A DNA stretch of 6,550 nucleotides, taken from Acidilobaceae archaeon. Its GTDB lineage: Archaea; Thermoproteota; Thermoprotei_A; Sulfolobales; Acidilobaceae. Positions 1 to 4,249 of the stretch are shown here, one piece after another. The notes under the pieces were generated by a model, which was not told the DNA's origin, did no database searches, and saw only the letters and a list, made by a program, of their open reading frames with translations. The stretch is from the NCBI GenBank assembly GCA_027057815.1, contig JALURD010000029.1:1-6550 (forward strand). Direction: 5' to 3'. Numbering within the stretch: position 1 is the stretch's first letter; every line of letters starts with the position of its first letter. The position numbers and the translations under genes were made by a program.

Positions 1-2
1 GG

Positions 3-911
3 CTCTTCTACACGCTGGGGGAAACACCCGACTCTGTCATAATAGTAGGGGCTGGAGCGGCTGGCGTTGAGGCTGCTTTTGCCCTGTCGTGGCTAGGCTC
101 TAAGGTCACGCTGGTCGAGGCCCTTGATCGCGTTCTGCCCACTGTGGATAGGGATCTTTCGGCAATGGCCGCTAGAGGGTTGAGAAGGGCGGGCGTCGAA
201 GTTCACACCAGGGCTAGGGTGGAGCTAGAGCTGGACGGTGACTCAGTTAAGGCTGTAGTGGGTGGTGAGGCTAGGAGATTTGACTACGCATTAATAGCCA
301 TCGGCAGGGTGCCTAGGACGGCTAGCCTGGGCCTAAACACGGTGGGGGTAGAGGTTGACGGCCACGGCTTTATTGTAGTTAAGGAGAGGCAGGAAGCAGC
401 CCCGGGCGTCTACGCCGCTGGCGACGCAGCTGGCCCTCCCCTCCTAGCTCACAAGGCCTTCCACGAGAGCTTAGCTGCAGCGGCGAGTATAGCCGGGCTG
501 GAGGCTAAGCCCGGGATGCCTGTGATCCCTCTAGTGGTCTACGGGGACCCTGAGATCGCTAGCGTGGGCTTAACCCTAAAAGAGGCGAGGGAGAAGGGGA
601 TCCCTGCTGAGGAAGTCCGCTTCAACCTTGCCGGCCACACCAGGACTAGGATTGAAAACGAGGGACTCGGCATAGTTAAGGTCGTTTACAGGAGGGACAA
701 TGGGGCCATACTCGGGGTGCACATAGCTGCTCCCAACGCATCGGAGGCCATAGCTGCTGCAGTGGAAGAGCTGGAAGCGGGCTCCAAGGTACATGAGGCG
801 GCATGGAGGGTAAGGCCTCACCCCACAATAGTAGAAGCGATAGGAGACGCACTACTCCAAGCAATCGGCATCCACGTGCACAGACTACCCAGGAGGCCTA
901 GAAGACCATAA
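3..911 (+). CDS. Dihydrolipoamide dehydrogenase-family flavoprotein (class I pyridine nucleotide-disulfide oxidoreductase), 5' end cut by the window
   Basis: The frame is open from the left edge; 302 residues are visible of a family usually about 450-470 long, so the N-terminal FAD site and the redox-active CxxxxC are outside the window. Visible residues 11-23 (SVIIVGAGAAGVE) form the NAD-binding GxGxxG, and the acidic residue E39 ending the second strand (VTLVEA) favours NAD over NADP. The second FAD-contact motif follows (GVYAAGDAAG, about 135-144, then LAHKAF). The C-terminal dimerisation domain ends in PHPTIVEAI, where H273 and E278 match the catalytic His-Glu pair of lipoamide dehydrogenase (HxHPTxxE), although the first His is replaced. 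MerA normally lacks HPT, so mercuric reductase is unlikely. Family role: oxidation of dihydrolipoamide by NAD in 2-oxoacid dehydrogenase or glycine cleavage complexes. No E1 or E2 gene is visible, so the true substrate is open. It converges on ccmB across 101 bases, so it is not co-transcribed with the ccm genes. The short Arg/Pro-rich tail (RLPRRPRRP) is unusual. Confidence 0.88.
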   Translation, partial: LFYTLGETPDSVIIVGAGAAGVEAAFALSWLGSKVTLVEALDRVLPTVDRDLSAMAARGLRRAGVEVHTRARVELELDGDSVKAVVGGEARRFDYALIAIGRVPRTASLGLNTVGVEVDGHGFIVVKERQEAAPGVYAAGDAAGPPLLAHKAFHESLAAAASIAGLEAKPGMPVIPLVVYGDPEIASVGLTLKEAREKGIPAEEVRFNLAGHTRTRIENEGLGIVKVVYRRDNGAILGVHIAAPNASEAIAAAVEELEAGSKVHEAAWRVRPHPTIVEAIGDALLQAIGIHVHRLPRRPRRP

Positions 912-1012
912 CACGCGTTCCTGTGACTGGGCCTGCCCTCGGCGTGTGGCCTAGCTCCCTAGCCCTATAGTAATGAATAATATGGATATGGAAGAGTGTG
1001 AGTGCTCCATCT

Positions 1013-1696
1013 TCACTCTAAGATGAATTCCGACAGGTAAATGGCTATGGCTGAGAAGCCTGCGGCCATGAGCCAGTCTGTGAGTAGCCCGGCGGCCTCC
1101 GGAGCTACCCCATTTAGAATGTCTGACAAGTGTGCGAGTGATGATTTGAGGTAGGGTAGGGATAGTACTAGCACGAGCAGCAGGAGTGGGCCGGCGCGGG
1201 CTTCGCCGTAGGATAGCGAGGCTGACACGAAGGCTGTGAGGGCTGCTAGGAAGACCGAGGTTGCCCCGGCCCAGGTGAGTAGGGGTAGCCAGGATACCTC
1301 GAGGCCGCCCGAGAATAGCTTGAGTACTAGGGTGAACACGAGGATTTGCGGTAGGATGAAGGCTAGCGCAAGCAGGCTCTTCGCTAGGAATATGACCCAC
1401 CTCTCCGTAGGCGAAGCCCTCAGGCCATCGAGAGTGCCGCCATATGCCTCCCTGAGGAATGCGGAGTAGCCAGTGAAGACCGAGAGGAACAGGGCGTAGA
1501 GCCCCAGCGTCGCCGCTCCCACGTCACCCGGCCTGGTCGAGTATGAGGCGGCCATGGCTGATGCGATGGATACAGCTATCGTGAAGCCGAGCTGTACCCA
1601 CAGGTTGGTCTTCTCCCTGAACTCTACTCTGAAGTCCTTCTCTAGTATGGCGAGGAGCTGGCTAGATGCTCTTGGGCTCAGCTTCAACCACGCCAC
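1013..1696 (-). CDS. ccmB: CcmB, membrane subunit of the heme-maturation ABC transporter
   Basis: 227 residues, close to the roughly 220 of bacterial CcmB. The N-terminal cytoplasmic stretch LEKDFRVEFREK (18-29) is the family's opening. About six hydrophobic segments follow (about 32-50, 58-78, 102-128, 138-160, 168-186 and 203-222). Between the second and third lies the cytoplasmic coupling motif FLREAYGGTLDGLRASP (80-96), which matches the 'RE..GTLdgL..SP' hallmark of CcmB and related ABC-2 permeases. With CcmA it forms the CcmAB complex, which in bacteria uses ATP to free heme-loaded CcmE from CcmC. It contains no cysteine. The GTG start overlaps the 3' end of ccmA by 35 bases, so coupled translation is likely. 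A GAGGGGTG element at 1694-1703 overlaps this GTG and sits 6 bases before a TTG at 1685-1687, so the true start could be codon 4. The assignment rests on the coupling motif, topology and the ccmA/ccmC neighbours. Confidence 0.9.
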   Translation of the reverse strand: MAWLKLSPRASSQLLAILEKDFRVEFREKTNLWVQLGFTIAVSIASAMAASYSTRPGDVGAATLGLYALFLSVFTGYSAFLREAYGGTLDGLRASPTERWVIFLAKSLLALAFILPQILVFTLVLKLFSGGLEVSWLPLLTWAGATSVFLAALTAFVSASLSYGEARAGPLLLLVLVLSLPYLKSSLAHLSDILNGVAPEAAGLLTDWLMAAGFSAIAIYLSEFILE

Positions 1697-2369
1697 CCCT
1701 CAACCTATACACTTTCAAGGGCTTGAGGGGCTCAAGGTCGCCCCTCTTAGGGGCAGTCGCTAGGAGGGATCCCCCGCGGGATACATGGGACTCTAGTATA
1801 CCTGCGAGGGCATCAACTCCTTCGGGGTCGAGGCCTGTGAAGGGCTCGTCCAGGAGTAGGACCCGCGGCTTATGGAGTAATGCTCTAGTTATGTCTGCCC
1901 TCCTCCTCCACCCGAAGCTGAGCTCCGACGCCTTCCTTTCAAGGAATTTCGTGAGGCCCAGGGCCTCAACGACAGGGTCACTGTTGGGGTCATAATCCTC
2001 TACACCGTATAGTTTGGCGTAGAATTCGAGGTTCTCAGCCACGGTTAATTGGTCGTAGAGGAGCGAGTAGTGCATGACCACCCCTATGAGAGGCTTCGCT
2101 CTGGGATCCCTTGGGTCGAGGCCAGCGACGAATACTCTACCCTTACTTGGCTGCAAGAGTCCAGCCGCTATCCTCAGGAGCGTCGTCTTTCCTGAGCCGT
2201 TGCCGCCAACGACTGCGACAGCGGTCCTCTCGGGCAGTTTAAGGTTTACCCCCCGCAGTACCCAGGGACCTTCCTCTCTATACTTTTTCCAAACATCGAC
2301 TACTTCCAATATGGCTTCGGGCAAGACGGCGCTCAGCACCTCCGATGCCTTACAGCCACGTGGCTTCAT
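1662..2369 (-). CDS. ccmA: CcmA, ATP-binding subunit of the heme-maturation ABC transporter
   Basis: 235 residues from the ATG at 2369. It has an A-loop Tyr (WKKY, Y30), Walker A GGNGSGKTT (55-63), Walker B VLLLDEP (170-176, with catalytic Glu175) and a D-loop GLDPEG (179-184). The stretch LTVAENLEFYAKLYG (108-122) is typical of CcmA-like ATPases. The protein should sit on the inner membrane face bound to CcmB and power release of holo-CcmE. Three positions are unusual: the Q-loop reads MHYSLLY with no Gln, the signature reads LSFGW instead of LSGGQ or LSAGQ, and the H-loop region reads LLATAPKRG with no His. The start is doubtful: the TATA-like box at 2385-2393 predicts a transcript beginning near or inside this ATG, whereas a GGAGGTG at 2337-2343 precedes a TTG at 2322-2324 (codon 16), which would give a 220-residue protein beginning just before the conserved LEVVDVWKKY. 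It could be a different ABC-2 ATPase, but ccmB overlap and ccmC divergence favour CcmA. Confidence 0.88.
   Translation of the reverse strand: MKPRGCKASEVLSAVLPEAILEVVDVWKKYREEGPWVLRGVNLKLPERTAVAVVGGNGSGKTTLLRIAAGLLQPSKGRVFVAGLDPRDPRAKPLIGVVMHYSLLYDQLTVAENLEFYAKLYGVEDYDPNSDPVVEALGLTKFLERKASELSFGWRRRADITRALLHKPRVLLLDEPFTGLDPEGVDALAGILESHVSRGGSLLATAPKRGDLEPLKPLKVYRLRGGVVEAEPKSI
2337..2343 (-). promoter_or_regulatory. Strong Shine-Dalgarno element inside the annotated 5' end of ccmA
   Basis: GGAGGTG on the minus strand is a seven-base match to the complement of the archaeal 16S 3' end. It lies within the first 15 codons of the long ccmA frame. The next in-frame start after it is TTG at 2322-2324, with a 12-base gap that is longer than ideal. 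It supports a shorter CcmA but does not prove it. Confidence 0.4.
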
Positions 2370-2384
2370 GGATGCCGCGCACTA

Positions 2385-2393
2385 CTTTATATT
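2385..2393 (-). promoter_or_regulatory. Candidate TATA box for ccmA-ccmB
   Basis: The minus strand reads AATATAAAG, preceded by TTTAATG, which could serve as a BRE-like AT stretch. It lies in the divergent region between ccmA and ccmC. With normal archaeal spacing (about 25 bases) transcription would start near 2362-2364, which is just past the ATG at 2369 and upstream of the Shine-Dalgarno at 2337-2343. It was identified by eye only. Confidence 0.4.
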
Positions 2394-2429
2394 CATTAAA
2401 GTGTGGCCTTACACACTTCTAACTTAGGG

Positions 2430-2438
2430 TTTAACTAT
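2430..2438 (+). promoter_or_regulatory. Candidate TATA box for ccmC-ccmE
   Basis: TTTAACTAT sits about 48 bases before the preferred ccmC ATG. Standard spacing puts the transcript start near 2459-2461, giving a leader of about 22 bases that would contain the ribosome binding site. The match to the TATA consensus is weak. An alternative box, TTTATATTC at 2386-2394, would give a leader of roughly 65 bases. Confidence 0.3.
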
Positions 2439-2466
2439 TTCACTCGGCTCCTAACAGGGAATTGGA

Positions 2467-2472
2467 GAGGTG
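2467..2472 (+). promoter_or_regulatory. Ribosome binding site that decides the ccmC start
   Basis: GAGGTG, inside GGAGAGGTGGAT, matches the archaeal anti-Shine-Dalgarno. It overlaps the upstream in-frame GTG (2470-2472), so that codon is a poor start. It lies 9 bases before the ATG at 2482, which is good spacing, so the ATG is preferred. Confidence 0.6.
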
Positions 2473-2481
2473 GATAAGTAC

Positions 2482-3522
2482 ATGGGCGGCGAGGCCTGTA
2501 GCCGGGTACGACTCCTAGCAGCTGCGCTGGCCCTAGTGGCGCTCGCTGACGTGGCGTGGGCTTCTGTGGCGGCGTTCAAGGCTCCCTTCCCTGTCAAGGT
2601 GGACTTGGGAGCGCCGACGGCGTATAGGAACCTCTACATACACGTCCCGATGGCTTGGAGTAGCTACCTGCTCTTCGGTTTGGCACTAATATTCGGGATA
2701 TCGTATTTGGCCAGGAGGGATCCCAAGTATGACAGGTACACATTCTACTCGGTCGTCATGGCGGAGGTCTACGGAGTGGCAACTCTATTCTCGGGGATGG
2801 CGTGGGCTAAGGAGTCATGGGGTGCCGCATGGAACTGGGATCCCAGAGAGACGGGGGTCCTCTTCCTAATCCTAGGCTATCTCGGCTACTTCGCTGTTAG
2901 GAGCAGTATCAGCGACCCCGAGAGGAGGAGGCTTATCTCCTCATCCTACGCTGTAGCGGCGTTCACTCTAGTCCTCATAAGCTTCATCTCAGCGTACATA
3001 ACTGAGAGCCTCCACCCCAGGGCTGAGCAGACAAGGCAGTTCGTAGAGGCAGGCAATGTTGGCATGTACTTTGGGCCTAAGATAATGCTAGCCACGATCA
3101 CAGCCGTGCTATTGCTAGCCGTGACCGTGAGGCTTGGGGACTGCGAGGCCAGATATTTGAAGCTGGCTGGGGGCTTGGTTCTCCTGATCGGCGTAGCTTC
3201 AACCCTCGCCCTAGTCTCACCCTACCTGACCGATAGCCCCGTGAGGGTCCTAGACGCTAAGCTCACCCCAGACGGCTCCATAGAGTCATTAACGATCTCT
3301 GGGGGCCGGGTAGTGGACTTCAACCCGCCCATTCCCTCTCCGATTAAGCCTGCAAGAGCTTCCGACGGGCAGCCGAGCATAATCGGCCACATAGTAACAA
3401 TCGAAAATGGCACTGTTAAGGTTGTAACGCACTGGGCCGTCGCATTAAACCTGCTATTCTACTCTTTAATTGTAGGATTATTAATGCTCGCTGCCCATAA
3501 GCTAGCACGGGTTAGGGCGTGA
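2482..3522 (+). CDS. ccmC: CcmC, heme-handling WWD-domain protein that loads heme onto CcmE, with an extra C-terminal module
   Basis: 346 residues from the ATG (350 from an alternative GTG at 2470), against about 245 for E. coli CcmC. The core has six hydrophobic segments. The first outside loop carries LYIHVPMAW with H54, matching the CcmC YIHVP motif. The WWD motif WGAAWNWDPRET (113-124) lies between segments 3 and 4. ESLHPRAEQ with H178 lies between segments 5 and 6. The two His and the Trp-rich motif are the known heme-binding elements of CcmC, on the extracytoplasmic side. After the core come a seventh hydrophobic segment (about 226-247), an outside loop of about 70 residues with H303, H317 and a glycosylation sequon at N309, and an eighth segment (about 318-341) ending in basic residues (HKLARVRA). 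This extension is not in bacterial CcmC. The gene overlaps ccmE by four bases (GTGA), implying coupled translation, as expected for direct partners. A CcsA-type protein is less likely because of YIHVP and the ccm neighbours. Confidence 0.93.
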   Translation: MGGEACSRVRLLAAALALVALADVAWASVAAFKAPFPVKVDLGAPTAYRNLYIHVPMAWSSYLLFGLALIFGISYLARRDPKYDRYTFYSVVMAEVYGVATLFSGMAWAKESWGAAWNWDPRETGVLFLILGYLGYFAVRSSISDPERRRLISSSYAVAAFTLVLISFISAYITESLHPRAEQTRQFVEAGNVGMYFGPKIMLATITAVLLLAVTVRLGDCEARYLKLAGGLVLLIGVASTLALVSPYLTDSPVRVLDAKLTPDGSIESLTISGGRVVDFNPPIPSPIKPARASDGQPSIIGHIVTIENGTVKVVTHWAVALNLLFYSLIVGLLMLAAHKLARVRA

Positions 3523-4043
3523 TTGCTATGAAGTCTTCAAGAGTCAAAGCGGCTATTGCAGCAGTAGCTCTAGCGGTTATACTGGCGGGTATTGGCTACG
3601 CTAGCGTGGCGTCCTCATCGTACAAGTCGGTTTCTGACCTACTGGAGGCAAAGAGGACCGTAAAAGCCACTGTAGAGGCTGACGTAGTACCCATAGGTCG
3701 AGGTGTTTATACGCTAATACTTGGCGACAAAGTATACACGCTAGAGGCCAGAGGAAGCTATGGCGTCGCTAGGGATCCCGCAGGCGAGGTCTATGCTGTA
3801 TTCCTGATTAGCGACGGCAAGCACACAATGCTAGCATTCTATGACGCCACAGACGAGTACATGGCTTACCAGATGGGCTCAGGCCTCTCCAGCAGTGTAG
3901 TCCTCAGTGTAACCTATGAGCCCGGCCTCACCGCTATACTCAAGACGACAGACGGTGACGTGCAGCTCCCGGTCGTACTTGTAAACTCAATCCTGAAAGG
4001 CTGCCACACAAGCTACAGCCAGGGAGCAGCCACTGTAAGCTAG
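3519..4043 (+). CDS. ccmE: CcmE, periplasmic-type heme chaperone of the archaeal Cys variant
   Basis: 174 residues from GTG at 3519 (an in-frame ATG at 3528 is an equally good start). Residues 9-29 form one hydrophobic anchor after a basic start (MKSSRVK), placing the rest outside the membrane. About residues 44-155 are strand-rich, consistent with the small OB-like beta-barrel of CcmE. The end reads LVNSILKGCHTSYSQ: C162 and Y166 occupy the places of His and Tyr in the bacterial HxxxY heme-attachment motif, and C162 is the only cysteine in the protein. Archaea and some bacteria are known to have a Cys-type CcmE (CxxxY), and this fits. A His at the next position (H163) is also present. The role is to receive heme from CcmC through a covalent bond and pass it to CcmF. 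It is the second gene of the ccmC unit, with a four-base overlap. Overall similarity is low, so the call rests on the anchor, the C-terminal motif, size and context. Confidence 0.87.
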   Translation: MIAMKSSRVKAAIAAVALAVILAGIGYASVASSSYKSVSDLLEAKRTVKATVEADVVPIGRGVYTLILGDKVYTLEARGSYGVARDPAGEVYAVFLISDGKHTMLAFYDATDEYMAYQMGSGLSSSVVLSVTYEPGLTAILKTTDGDVQLPVVLVNSILKGCHTSYSQGAATVS

Positions 4044-4087
4044 CATATAGCACTATGGGTTTATCACTTATTCCCATCCTTCCCGGC

Positions 4088-4127
4088 CCTTGCTCTTCCC
4101 TCTGATCCTCCACTAAGAGGGGCAAGG
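4088..4127. other. Inverted repeat between the convergent ccmE and ccmF genes
   Basis: CCTTGC at 4088-4093 pairs exactly with GCAAGG at 4122-4127. The stem extends inward to about 11 pairs if two G-U pairs are allowed, leaving a loop of about 18 bases. It lies 45 bases after the ccmE stop within a pyrimidine-rich tract (about 4072-4110). It may help end ccmE transcription or be part of a small RNA; there is no tRNA-like or clear C/D-box pattern. Confidence 0.35.
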
Positions 4128-4188
4128 AGTCGGGTGCTTAACGGTACGCGGTTTACCTTTACTTTAAGGCTCTAAGAAGGGGGTTAAC

Positions 4189-4200
4189 ACGAAAAATCGT
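4189..4200 (-). terminator. Possible ccmF terminator (T-run within a short palindrome)
   Basis: The minus strand has TTTTT (plus 4192-4196) about 54 bases past the ccmF stop, inside a perfect 4-base stem and 4-base loop. Archaeal termination favours T-runs, and five T's is borderline. The surrounding 4183-4230 is AT-rich and holds other short palindromes (AGATATCT at 4205-4212, GACACTGTC at 4222-4230). Confidence 0.25.
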
Positions 4201-4249
4201 TATGAGATATCTAATTAACGTGACACTGTCTCCCTTCAGTAGTGTTAAT

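Noticed and set aside
3..911. Mercuric reductase (MerA)
   Set aside because: The C-terminus has the HPT..E pair of lipoamide dehydrogenases, and no C-terminal vicinal cysteines are present.
912..1012. Small gene or terminator between the flavoprotein gene and ccmB
   Set aside because: The 101-base convergent gap has no T-run, convincing hairpin or start with a ribosome binding site.
951..1400. Minus-strand open frame of 149 codons overlapping ccmB in another frame
   Set aside because: It is rich in Pro, Arg, Ser and His with no domain pattern, and it overlaps a well-supported membrane protein gene.
1666..1995. Plus-strand open frame antisense to ccmA (109 codons), with a similar one at 2074-2427
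   Set aside because: Both mirror the coding bias of ccmA on the opposite strand, and neither has a recognisable motif.
4088..4127. tRNA or C/D-box sRNA in the ccmE-ccmF spacer
   Set aside because: There is a hairpin and one CTGA, but no T-loop GTTCRA pattern, no cloverleaf and no RTGATGA C box.
4176..4248. Paired repeats GAAGGGGG / CTCCCTTC and TTAACAC / GTGTTAA as one stem
   Set aside because: The two pairs occur in crossed rather than nested order, with about 50 bases between arms and a mismatch, so a simple hairpin is not supported.
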